Below are positions 52,061-62,796 of a stretch of DNA of 64,000 bases, piece by piece (the stretch's first letter is position 1; every line of letters begins with the position of its first letter). The translations under genes were made by a program, and so were the position numbers. Source of the stretch: Sulfitobacter guttiformis (GTDB lineage: Bacteria; Pseudomonadota; Alphaproteobacteria; Rhodobacterales; Rhodobacteraceae); the NCBI RefSeq assembly GCF_003610455.1, contig NZ_RAQK01000002.1, positions 186,001 through 250,000 of the forward strand, read 5' to 3'. The notes under the pieces were generated by a model. That model searched no databases. It worked only from the letters and a program-made list of their open reading frames with translations, and had not been told where the DNA came from.

Positions 52061-53108
52061 CAACGGCGCCTTTAGAGTTCGAAAAAAGAATACTGCCGAG
52101 GTCCGTCAACTTAGCATGCTCGGCCACTGTATCTTCGCAGTCCCGAAACGCCCTGATTGCGCGGGTCTGATGCTCGCGTAATTCTTCTGACCAAGTCGGT
52201 CGGTTGGGGGAGTTGAGGACTGCCTGTGCGGCAACTGCCATTCTTGCCGACACCCACATCGCGTGAAAAATTCCCTCCATCGGGCGAGGCTGTTTGCGCA
52301 AAGGAGATGTGAAACTGGCACTTGCATCATTCAATACGATTTCATCGTCTAAGTGATAGACAAACATCTGTTGATGGGAGCTTTCGTGGACAAGAGACAT
52401 TAATGTTCTTGGCAGATCTTTGAGCCCCAAGGGATTGATGAGCACAGCGCCGAAAGCATCAAATACCGAAGCCCCTCCAAAAAGCTGCTGAGCGTCAGTA
52501 TCGGCGACTGCAAAATAGATCTGATTGGTGAGCAATTGCAGCTCTTCCATCCAATCCGGTGCAGTTTGACCAAGTGTTTCCAACGCTTCGGTCACCAGCA
52601 GTTTGCATTGCTCGGTAACTTCGCTTGCAGGGGCGACGAGACTTGTTGTTAGCCCGAGATCATCAGCAAATGCGTATTTTAGTAGATAAACGTCATCGGG
52701 ATGCAGGAGGTCTCCGGCCAACGGCTGCACAGAGAACTGATCTGGCTGGCCAGTGCTACGGTTTGCTATGTCTTTTAGAATTTCGAGGGCTTTAGGGACA
52801 TCTGTTGTGTTTTCACTTAAAGCGGCTTTCAGCAAAACACCGTGAAGTGCAAAAATAACCGCATTCGGAAATGCTCTGCCTCCCACTATCAGATCATTGA
52901 GTGCTTGATCCGTAATCGGCGGGGTAAACCTGGGGCCAAACACATCGAAGACCAGGTGTTTCAGTGATTCCAGTAGTTTGAGACGAATTCTGCCTCGTGT
53001 GTCGAAGATGTATTGGGGATTGGGCAAGAAGTAATTTTGCATGATGTCGCGAATGTCACTTTGATGAAAACCACTGTGCGTCAGTGAAGTTTTGCGAACC
53101 GGCGGCAA
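52050..53108 (-). CDS. HExxH-motif protein, peptide beta-hydroxylase-like
   Basis: A 352-residue protein (from TTG 53108; ATG 53042, MQNYFLPNPQ, is a possible start, and neither has a clear ribosome binding site). 'SLVHESSHQQMF' (about 238-249) is the HExxH block and 'SPLRKQPRPMEGIFHAMWV' (about 268-286) the second conserved block. This pairing matches the family annotated as aKG-HExxH peptide beta-hydroxylases, Fe(II)/2-oxoglutarate enzymes that hydroxylate ribosomal peptides; earlier entries called it an HExxH putative peptide-modification protein. I know no other typical context. It lies at the head of the minus-strand operon, upstream of ligase and carrier. Its substrate could be the tandem-module peptide. 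Confidence 0.8.
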   Translation of the reverse strand: MPPVRKTSLTHSGFHQSDIRDIMQNYFLPNPQYIFDTRGRIRLKLLESLKHLVFDVFGPRFTPPITDQALNDLIVGGRAFPNAVIFALHGVLLKAALSENTTDVPKALEILKDIANRSTGQPDQFSVQPLAGDLLHPDDVYLLKYAFADDLGLTTSLVAPASEVTEQCKLLVTEALETLGQTAPDWMEELQLLTNQIYFAVADTDAQQLFGGASVFDAFGAVLINPLGLKDLPRTLMSLVHESSHQQMFVYHLDDEIVLNDASASFTSPLRKQPRPMEGIFHAMWVSARMAVAAQAVLNSPNRPTWSEELREHQTRAIRAFRDCEDTVAEHAKLTDLGSILFSNSKGAVDAI

Positions 53109-53812
53109 CTTAACCGCAGAGAGAGTTTAACCTATCAGATTAGCCTGAATATGCGGCTTACTGGTGGAGATGCAAGTGGCTCAGAAGTCCGCTTTGCGCA
53201 TCGTTACTAACCCTGACTTAAGTCAGGCGGTCCATGTCACTTTGGAAACTAAGCGCTGCGGATCATGATTGAAAGCCGCGGGCCTTTGCATGCAATTTTG
53301 AGCATCATGATGCGATCGAATAAGAGTTTGCAGGGCGCAAAGCCTGCAGAACAGCATCCTGTTGGATTGTTGCGTTCCAATCCGTGATCTCAAAACGCAA
53401 ATCTAAGCCTAGTTAATCTCTAGAACCACAAAAATATCGTGAGAGTCTGAACAACGTCCCGCCGTTGAATATTTACTATGGACGGGCAAAACCATTTTAA
53501 AACAAATGAATAGGATCAACCGGAAGACCCCCAATGTACATTCCGTTCGAGATGCCCGTTAATTGATTTCATATTTACAGAAAGAATTAGACGTGGGTGG
53601 CTTTTATTGGGCACCTCGCTGGGCAGCTTGGCATCGCCAAGTTGAACCAATGACGGCCTGTTCAGGCATATGGTCAACACGCCGGTTGCGTTCTTATTGC
53701 ATGAATTACAATAGTCGTGGTTCTCCATGCGGGCATAGGCCAAACAACGATTGGGGTTCTGAAAAGTCGAGAGCCAGACAGTCAAATACGAGATGACATT
53801 TTTTAGGTTGCT
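53109..53812. promoter_or_regulatory. Intergenic region with a 16-bp palindrome
   Basis: About 700 bases between the HExxH gene and the UvrA paralogue. CCTGACTTAAGTCAGG at 53212-53227 is a perfect 16-base palindrome about 105 bases upstream of the HExxH start and could be an operator for the biosynthetic operon. A possible -35/-10 pair lies around 53140-53175 on the minus strand. Weak opposite-strand frames between 53516 and 53796 are not supported. Confidence 0.5.
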
Positions 53813-56296
53813 CTATAACGATTCTGCCATCGGAAACAGAAACGGTGCGGTCTTGCTGTTGGTGGAGCGAGACACTTCTGCAGGGGGGCCTTGAGCCACG
53901 ACCTTGCCGCCATCGTCGCCCGCACCGGGGCCGATATCAACGAGCCAGTCACTTTTCCGGGCCACAAGCATATTGTGCTCGACCATTATGACGGAATTAC
54001 CAGTATCAACCAGTCGATCAAGCTGCGCCAACAGCAGTGTCACATCCGCAGGATGGAGGCCTGTTGTCGGTTCGTCCAGAACATAAAGCGTGTCGCTGCG
54101 CTGTGCGCGCTGCAGTTCCGTTGCCAGTTTGATCCGCTGTGCCTCGCCACCCGATAATTCCGTCGCCGGCTGGCCAAGGCGTAGATAGCCGAGGCCGACC
54201 TCACGCAATGCCGCAAGTGCGCGCCCGATTGCGGGTTCATCGGCGAAAAAGTCGTGCGCTCGCTCTACCGTCAAATCGAGGACTTCTGCGATTGTCTTTT
54301 CGCGATAGCAGATTTCGAGTGTTTTATCATTGTAGCGCTGCCCGCGACATACGGGACAGAGGGCATAAACACTGGGCAGAAACAGCAGTTCGACGCTTAC
54401 AAAACCGGCACCTTCGCAGTTCGGGCAACGGCCCTTGGCAACGTTGAATGAAAAACGCCCAACGTCATAGCGCCTTGCACGCGCTTCTGCTGTTGCGGCA
54501 AATAGCTTGCGCACATGATCGAACAGGCCGGTATAGGTCGCCAGATTTGATCGTGGCGTGCGGCCAATGGGTTTCTGATCCACCACGACCAAGCGCCGTA
54601 TATGTTGCATACCATCGACGATATGCCCGCCGGTAGGGGTGTCCAATTCCTGTTCCAGCAGTGCCGGTTCGTCCTCGGACGTATCGACTTGTGGCTTCTG
54701 GCCCAGGGCTTCACTGACGAATGCAACCAGCGCCTGACTGACGAGGCTGGACTTACCCGAGCCCGACACGCCCGTTACGGTGGCCAGAACGCCTAGTGGC
54801 AGGTCAATATTGACCCCGTGCAGGTTGTTCCGCGTTACACCTGCCAGACGCAGCCAGCCTTTCGGCTCTCGCGGTTTACGGTCGCTGGCAAGGGTGCGCT
54901 CAAACAGATGCCGCGCGGTGTGGGAGGTTGCGACCTCTCGCAGGCCAGCCAGTGCGCCATTGTAGACGACCTTGCCGCCTTTGGTGCCAGCGTCCGGTCC
55001 AATGTCCACGATCCAGTCGGCGTGGCGGATGACATTTACGTCATGCTCTACCACGAACAGTGAGTTACCGGCGTTTTTCAGATCATCCAGCGCTTCAAGC
55101 AAGGCCTGAGTATCAGAGGGATGCAGCCCTGCGGACGGTTCGTCAAGTACATAGACGACGCCGAAAAGCTGCGACCGGATCTGCGTGGCCAGCCGCAAGC
55201 GCTGCAATTCCCCCGGTGACAAACTGGCTGTGTTGCGTTCCAGCGATAGGTAGCCAAGGCCAAGACGGGTCAGCGCTGAAACGCGGGCCAGAATGTCACG
55301 GGTAATGCGTTGCGCCACGATCGCTTTTTCGGGATTGCTATCATTCGCTACGGGTTCCCTATTCGCCGCCTTATGCAATAGCGCGCCAAGATCGCGCAGT
55401 GTCAGACGAGAGATCTCGCCGATATCAAGTCCTTCGAAAGTAACCGACAACGACTCGCGCTTCAGCTTTTTGCCATCACACGCCGGACAGACGGAAACGT
55501 CCATGAATTGTGAGACACGCTTTTTGGTGCGGGCGCTTTGCGTTGTGGCAAAGGATTTCAACACATAGTTTTGTGCACTGGTGAAGGTGCCCATATAGGT
55601 TGGCGAACGACCCTCTTCACGCGCTCTGCGGGTTTCCTCCGGTGTCATCCGAGCATAGACAGCTACCTCTGGGGTATCATCCGTAAACAGGATCCAATCG
55701 CGGGTGTCGCGTGGCAAATCCTTCCACGGTATGTCGATGTCATGCCCCAGAGAAATCAGAATATCGCGCAGGTTCTGCCCGCCCCAGGCCGGGGGCCACC
55801 CAGCGACCGCACCATTGCGGATTGTTTTAGTTGGGTCAGGGACGAGGAGGTCTTCCGTCACGTCAAACACGCGCCCGATGCCGTGGCAGCGCGGGCAGGC
55901 GCCGTCTGGCGTGTTGGGCGAAAATGCATCCGCGTAGAGGATCGACTGCCCTTTGGGGTACTCGCCAGCGCGGGAATACAGCATCCTCAAACCGTTAGAT
56001 ATTGTCGTGACACTGCCGACTGACGACCGGGCCGATGCGGTTCCCCTCTGCTGCTGCAAGGCGACGGCAGGCGGAAGGCCGTCAATGCTGTCGACGTCGG
56101 GTTCGCCCACTTGGTCGATCAACCGACGCGCATACGGGGAGACTGAATCCAGAAACCGCCGCTGGGCCTCTGCGAAAAGTGTGCCAAAGGCCAGAGACGA
56201 CTTACCTGAGCCCGAAATTCCGGTGAAGACGACCAGCGCATTGCGGGGCACGTCAATGTCAACGTCCTTAAGGTTGTGAACACGCGCACCCCGCAC
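53813..56296 (-). CDS. UvrA paralogue lacking the UvrB-binding domain
   Basis: An 827-residue ABC-type DNA-damage protein. Two Walker A blocks ('GISGSGKSSLAFGTLF', 'GVSGSGKSSLVSQAL'), two signature motifs ('SLSPGELQRLRLA', 'ELSGGEAQRIKLA') and Zn motifs ('CPRCHGIG', 'CPACDGKK', 'CPNCEGAGF', 'CPVCRGQRY') are present. After 'LRMLYSRAGEYP' the sequence passes straight to 'ILYADAFSPNTPDGACPRC', so the usual UvrB-binding insert is missing. Such class III proteins occur as self-resistance factors with DNA-damaging antibiotics (for example DrrC). The start is uncertain: GTG 56296 has open frame upstream without another start codon. It lies between the peptide genes and the FAD oxidoreductase, on the same strand. 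Confidence 0.88.
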   Translation of the reverse strand: MRGARVHNLKDVDIDVPRNALVVFTGISGSGKSSLAFGTLFAEAQRRFLDSVSPYARRLIDQVGEPDVDSIDGLPPAVALQQQRGTASARSSVGSVTTISNGLRMLYSRAGEYPKGQSILYADAFSPNTPDGACPRCHGIGRVFDVTEDLLVPDPTKTIRNGAVAGWPPAWGGQNLRDILISLGHDIDIPWKDLPRDTRDWILFTDDTPEVAVYARMTPEETRRAREEGRSPTYMGTFTSAQNYVLKSFATTQSARTKKRVSQFMDVSVCPACDGKKLKRESLSVTFEGLDIGEISRLTLRDLGALLHKAANREPVANDSNPEKAIVAQRITRDILARVSALTRLGLGYLSLERNTASLSPGELQRLRLATQIRSQLFGVVYVLDEPSAGLHPSDTQALLEALDDLKNAGNSLFVVEHDVNVIRHADWIVDIGPDAGTKGGKVVYNGALAGLREVATSHTARHLFERTLASDRKPREPKGWLRLAGVTRNNLHGVNIDLPLGVLATVTGVSGSGKSSLVSQALVAFVSEALGQKPQVDTSEDEPALLEQELDTPTGGHIVDGMQHIRRLVVVDQKPIGRTPRSNLATYTGLFDHVRKLFAATAEARARRYDVGRFSFNVAKGRCPNCEGAGFVSVELLFLPSVYALCPVCRGQRYNDKTLEICYREKTIAEVLDLTVERAHDFFADEPAIGRALAALREVGLGYLRLGQPATELSGGEAQRIKLATELQRAQRSDTLYVLDEPTTGLHPADVTLLLAQLDRLVDTGNSVIMVEHNMLVARKSDWLVDIGPGAGDDGGKVVAQGPPAEVSRSTNSKTAPFLFPMAESL

Positions 56297-56686
56297 CTGA
56301 ACGCAGTTTTCACGACCAACTGAAACGGTTTCGCTTTTTGTTAGGGCGATCTGAAGACCTCTTTTACTGCATTGGTTATCGGTAAAACCTTAAATATTGA
56401 CCTTCGGATACCACAACGCACCGGGATTGAAACACCCGCTAAATGTGATGAGGATATCCGGAATTCCGACCTAAACGGATTCCGCGAACACATCTATGCA
56501 AGAGATACCCAACCGGAAGAGTAGGGAAGCAAGATAGGGGTTCCGTGTTGGGAGTAGCCGTGAATAGGGAAGATTGATACGAAAGCTGCGAGGCAATTCC
56601 GTGCCCTGTTTCAGGACGCTTGCAGGTAGCTGGCAGGTGAGAATAACGAGGCTTTCCACTGCTGGTATTTCTCTACCATATTAGTA
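56297..56686. other. Region between FAD oxidoreductase and UvrA paralogue
   Basis: About 390 bases. A 62-codon frame at 56471-56659 on the minus strand has no ribosome binding site and no family resemblance. I see no convincing promoter, although the UvrA-like gene needs one here unless it is read from the FAD gene. Confidence 0.35.
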
Positions 56687-58285
56687 CTACGCCACGCGCG
56701 GTATAGCGGCGCTCACCTCCAAATGAAGAAGAATGTCATCGACAGCAACCTTTGAAAGTGCAGCGCAATTTGCCAATCCCTGCGCGAAAGGGTTTACCGA
56801 GAGGATCTGTGGCATTGCCAAACAGTAGACCCGCGAAGTTGAAGCCGTTGCCAATGGCAGTCGATACGGCGCCGATATACCGATCATATTCTTAGGGAGT
56901 TGCGCCGATAGTGTCGCAAATTTCAGGTCTTTAAGCGATGCAGATGGCTGTCCACGAGCATCTACTATCACATCGAAGCACTGAATGCCGTCGACTGTAT
57001 CAACTGCAACCGCATCTTTTTCACGCGAAAACTTGCCCCCCTCCTGTGTGGCCACAAGATCGAGGACGCCTGCATCATAAAGTGCAAGTACCCGCTCGAC
57101 TGAAATATGGGGGATGGCCGCATAGCAATCGCCAAAAACTGGAGCCAGATGGTCGTGGAATGTTTTCATGTCCTCTTCATTCAAATGGTCGAGGAGGGGT
57201 TCGAAATTCTCATGCCCATGAAGCAGGGTGCAGCGATATCCTTGTGTTGTCCGATCGTCGAACGTCTGGACCGCAACTTTGAGAGATTCGCGCAAAGCTC
57301 TCAGTCCACCGAGTTCTTTGCGTTGTTTTACATAAGCAGCACAGAAGCCCTCAATTGAATCTGCTTGCGATCCCAGAGCGGAAAAATATGCGGGGTCGGT
57401 TGCCCGAAGTTCTTTCACCAAAAGGGCAAACACACGCGCGAGGAGATCATCTGAACCTTTTTCAATTTCCAGCCTGACAGCTTCAGGCGTGATGTGTGTA
57501 AGTGGCTCAAACGGGTAGGGGTAAAAGAAATCAGGCTCCGGCATAATCTCATTGCGCGAGATCATGGTGATCTTCAGGTCTTCTGCCCCGTCAGCGACAA
57601 ACCACGAGGTCCGGCCGTTACTCTCATGGAACTCGCCATGCGCCAGACCCAACGCGACAAGTACATCAATCGCGGACAGAGAAGACCCCAAGATCCCGAT
57701 GCGTTTTGGCGAAAGTTGCGTCACATTGCTGTAGGGCCATGGAGAAACAAGTTCTACGCCATCAATTTTCGGTACCGATGGCCAGTCATGACCTGTGGCG
57801 ATGATTATATCATCGAATGCCAGTTTGAAATGACCATCGTTGTTGGCCCCGATGCAATGAACCGCAGTATCATTTGGTTCAATATCGTTCACGCGATGGC
57901 CTGTAAGAACCGTAATGCTGTGTGCCCCATCACGGCCTTTGGCGCAGAGGGCATAGAACTCTGCCTGAAGATACTCACCCAACAGAACGCGCGGATAGAA
58001 AGAGCGGCTATTTATATCCTCCTGCGCCAACCCCCAGCGGTGTAGAAAGGAATCCGGTTGATCCTTAAGCCAGAATGCAAGTCGCTGGGTGTAGATCGGG
58101 ATCTCCTTGCTGAACGCATTGCAGTACATCTCATCTGCATTAATGCCAGCACGGTAAGGCATGCCACACCCCGCCACAGCATCAGCCTCGAATATCGTGA
58201 TGCTAAGAGGGGTTTGGCTGGTTATCAATTGGCGCAGAGAATAGCCTGCCATTGGTCCTGAGCCGATAATGCCAATGCGACGCAT
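56687..58285 (-). CDS. FAD/NAD(P)-binding oxidoreductase
   Basis: A 532-residue flavoprotein. It opens 'MRRIGIIGSGPMAGYSLRQL', a dinucleotide-binding fold, with the block 'EADAVAGCGMPYRAG' and 'DEMYCNAF' as in the FAD-NAD(P)-binding (NAD_binding_9) proteins; a second nucleotide site is at 'KRIGILGSSLSAIDVLVALG'. It probably uses NAD(P)H with flavin to oxidise or hydroxylate an unknown substrate. Its place next to the UvrA paralogue and near the peptide genes, on the same strand, suggests but does not prove membership of the cluster. Confidence 0.8.
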   Translation of the reverse strand: MRRIGIIGSGPMAGYSLRQLITSQTPLSITIFEADAVAGCGMPYRAGINADEMYCNAFSKEIPIYTQRLAFWLKDQPDSFLHRWGLAQEDINSRSFYPRVLLGEYLQAEFYALCAKGRDGAHSITVLTGHRVNDIEPNDTAVHCIGANNDGHFKLAFDDIIIATGHDWPSVPKIDGVELVSPWPYSNVTQLSPKRIGILGSSLSAIDVLVALGLAHGEFHESNGRTSWFVADGAEDLKITMISRNEIMPEPDFFYPYPFEPLTHITPEAVRLEIEKGSDDLLARVFALLVKELRATDPAYFSALGSQADSIEGFCAAYVKQRKELGGLRALRESLKVAVQTFDDRTTQGYRCTLLHGHENFEPLLDHLNEEDMKTFHDHLAPVFGDCYAAIPHISVERVLALYDAGVLDLVATQEGGKFSREKDAVAVDTVDGIQCFDVIVDARGQPSASLKDLKFATLSAQLPKNMIGISAPYRLPLATASTSRVYCLAMPQILSVNPFAQGLANCAALSKVAVDDILLHLEVSAAIPRVA

Positions 58286-58603
58286 GACTATTTCCCTTAT
58301 TGAAGACCGTACATCTCTGCGACTTTACATAACTTTCAAACGTCATAATGGTGCTTAAAGTTCCATGGTGCACCGCTAGAAAATATCATTTTGGTTAGGG
58401 GGCGGTAAGAAACCATGTCACCGGTAAATCTTTACCAAGTCAGTTCTATGAGCAGAGAACCTTGTCCCCGCATTAGCTTAACGCATGCCCGTTTCAATTT
58501 CTTCGCTCGAACTGCTGGGAGCGTGCCGCCATGATATGATATGGAACCAAGTCCTCGTCCAGATGTTGGTCCTTTGAATACGTAAGATAAAAGGAACATT
58601 GAC
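58286..58603. other. Divergent region before the DUF892 gene
   Basis: About 320 bases between two divergent genes. AT-rich, with no gene. The final part has AAAAGGAACATTGAC before ATG 58604, which contains the ribosome binding site for the DUF892 gene; the upstream promoter is not clear. Confidence 0.35.
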
Positions 58604-59098
58604 ATGGCTATTGGCTCTCTCAAAGACGTCTATCTCGACCAGCTCCAAGACTTGTGGAGTGCAAACAAACAATCACTTGATGTTGTAAACGAGCTCGGTT
58701 CCGCAGCTACCGACAAAGAGCTGTCCAAGGCATTGATCGCGGGAGCCAACGGCATCAGCGACGGCATGGAGAAGGTTGCAGAGATCTGCAGCAAGCATGA
58801 CATCGACCCGACTGGATCCCACTGCCACGGCATGCAGGGTTTGGTAAAAGAAGCTCGCGCGCACGGTTTGGAAGAGACTTTTACAGATGATGATGCCCGC
58901 GATGCAATGATCATAACACAATATCAGCGCATGGTTCATTACGCTTTGGCAGGCTATGGCTGTCTTGTCGCATTTGCTAACCGTCTGGGCGAAGACGGGG
59001 ACGGTGCAATCCTTCAGGACTGTCTGGACAGCACATATAATGGCGACCGTACCATGACTGCGATTGCGACCGGACAAGTTAACAAAGCCGCAGTGTAA
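58604..59098 (+). CDS. DUF892 (YciF-type) ferritin-like stress protein
   Basis: A 164-residue four-helix protein beginning 'LKDVYLDQLQDLWSANKQ', the DUF892/YciE-YciF pattern. It contains helical carboxylate and His residues ('GSHCHGMQGLVKEA') and 'MVHYALAGYGCL', a possible di-iron or metal site. Members are induced by osmotic or oxidative stress and are common on islands; function not proven. AAGGA precedes the start. Single gene. Confidence 0.88.
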   Translation: MAIGSLKDVYLDQLQDLWSANKQSLDVVNELGSAATDKELSKALIAGANGISDGMEKVAEICSKHDIDPTGSHCHGMQGLVKEARAHGLEETFTDDDARDAMIITQYQRMVHYALAGYGCLVAFANRLGEDGDGAILQDCLDSTYNGDRTMTAIATGQVNKAAV

Positions 59099-59770
59099 GT
59101 TTTTTGTTGCAGTACGACACTGCTTAGCCGGTGAATGAAGGCCCGACGCTGATATGCGCTCGGGTCTTCATATTTATACTACGGGAAAAATGGTAACAGG
59201 CCCTATGTAAAAGCTTATTTTGGAACCTGTCATAGTGTACGTTCATCAATTTGTCTGAAAATCCGACTGCGGAACTTACGAGATTAGAAATCAGCGCTGG
59301 TGAGAACCTTAGTTGGCTCAGAGTTAAAGTGTCTGAAACAGCAGTCTGATGTAGTGAGCAGTTGCAGCGAGTGAGACTCGCTATCACACGATCGAAGGCT
59401 TTTTGATAATGCGGCATTTGTTTAATTTCCGTCCCACACACTCCACCCAGCTTTACGGCGGTTACGGACATGGTTGCGTCCAAAGTAGTTGGTCAAAGCC
59501 GCGGATTATAGTCGGCCGCATGTTTTGAGTTATAATTTTTAATGAAGCTGACGCCAAATTTGGCAAGGCTGAAATAGATAATACGGATCAAAGATCACAG
59601 CTTACCGGGATGGTTCGGATCAACTTACTGCCCGAGCGAGAATTCAAAACGATCATAAGCGGGAAGGGGTGGTACCTCGGCGAAATCCCCATCTAATCGA
59701 GGGTTTGGTCAGTTAACTAGGGACTGTTAACCTCCTAGAATTAAAGGACCTTTACGTAGGATCATCTGCC
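59099..59770. other. Region between DUF892 and BLUF genes
   Basis: About 670 bases. A 119-codon frame at 59124-59483 (minus) has no ribosome binding site or recognisable family. I see no clear RNA gene or terminator for the DUF892 gene other than weak stems near 59110-59170. Confidence 0.35.
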
Positions 59771-60193
59771 CTATGCATCCGGCAAAACACCCTGTTCCAT
59801 CTGATCTGCAAGTGCTTCAAAAACCCGCATAATTTCTGCGGGTGTCGTCCTATTCAGAATGTCGTCGGCAATTTCCGCCTCTGACCAGATCACGGTTTTG
59901 GCCGGATCATGGAGCATTGCCCACTGTCCGAACATCCGGTCTGCCACGGATTCAGACAAGAGTATTTTCATGCCCACGTGCCGGTCATCACGGCCGATCC
60001 GCTGAGCGGCAGCCTGTACTTTGTCACTCGGTCCCTCAAGAAGTTGAAGATAGATATCGTGCCTGCAAATCAGTGCGCCGGTAATACCGTCTCGCAAATT
60101 ATGCTTACGCGCATCCAAAAGGATACCGCTGAGCGATGGCATATCGTACCCGAAAGGTTGCGAGACATAGATCAGTCTGATGAGGTCGATTAT
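59771..60193 (-). CDS. BLUF-domain blue-light sensor, non-ATG start
   Basis: A short one-domain BLUF photoreceptor (about 140 residues). 'IDLIRLIYVSQPFGYDMPSL' carries the flavin-contacting Tyr, 'DGITGALICRHDIYLQLLEG' the Gln, and 'DRMFGQWAMLHDP' the Trp/Met pair, so the photocycle set is complete. The first ATG in frame (60142) lies after the Tyr strand and would delete it. GGAGG at 60200-60204 points instead to ATA 60193 or ATC 60196, and no ATG, GTG or TTG lies between the upstream stop (60209-60211) and the Tyr. No output domain follows, so it would act through a partner protein. Confidence 0.85.
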   Translation of the reverse strand: MIDLIRLIYVSQPFGYDMPSLSGILLDARKHNLRDGITGALICRHDIYLQLLEGPSDKVQAAAQRIGRDDRHVGMKILLSESVADRMFGQWAMLHDPAKTVIWSEAEIADDILNRTTPAEIMRVFEALADQMEQGVLPDA

Positions 60194-60318
60194 GATATTC
60201 CTCCGTTTTCAAAGCTGCAAAATGAGTGCAGTGCGCGCTAGGACCGTGCCTCTAAAACATTAGGTTGTTCCGCGACAGGAGTCTTGGCACATTTTGAAGC
60301 ACCTTAACGATTTTAACG

Positions 60319-60350
60319 AAAAAACCGCACATCCATCAAAGGATGTGCGG
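60319..60350 (-). terminator. Terminator after icd
   Basis: On the minus strand CCGCACATCC, loop TTTGAT, GGATGTGCGG form a perfect ten-pair stem followed by six U, 26 bases past the icd stop. Confidence 0.9.
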
Positions 60351-60375
60351 CCTAGAACGTTCAATTCGGATTTAA

Positions 60376-62565
<2,190 letters not shown>

Positions 62566-62743
62566 GGGAGGCCCCTTTTAAAGTGATTTTGCAAATTATC
62601 TACCGGATGCCTTGCGGGGCGTCGATAGCATACCGCAGTATACATCCGTTTGGGGCGCGTATACGCGAAGGTTTTTGTTCAATTCGCCATGGTAGCAGCC
62701 GACACTAGATGGCTTTGCTATAAATTTCTATGGGACATAAAAA

Positions 62744-62763
62744 AAGCGCCGGGTAAGGCGCTT
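62744..62763 (-). terminator. Terminator after the DUF882 gene
   Basis: On the minus strand AAGCGCC, loop TTACCC, GGCGCTT is a seven-pair stem followed by a run of U (A on the plus strand from 62739). Confidence 0.8.
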
Positions 62764-62796
62764 GATTTGAGATGATGGTCATGGGGCAGGGATGTT

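Noticed and set aside
53516..53785. Cys/Asn-rich minus-strand frame between the HExxH and UvrA-like genes, a possible second precursor peptide
   Set aside because: No ribosome binding site, no repeat, and an opposite-strand frame of similar length; likely chance.
56471..56659. 62-codon minus-strand frame between the FAD and UvrA-like genes
   Set aside because: No ribosome binding site, no motif, no partner overlap.
59124..59483. 119-codon minus-strand frame between DUF892 and BLUF genes
   Set aside because: No ribosome binding site and no similarity I can see; composition not gene-like.
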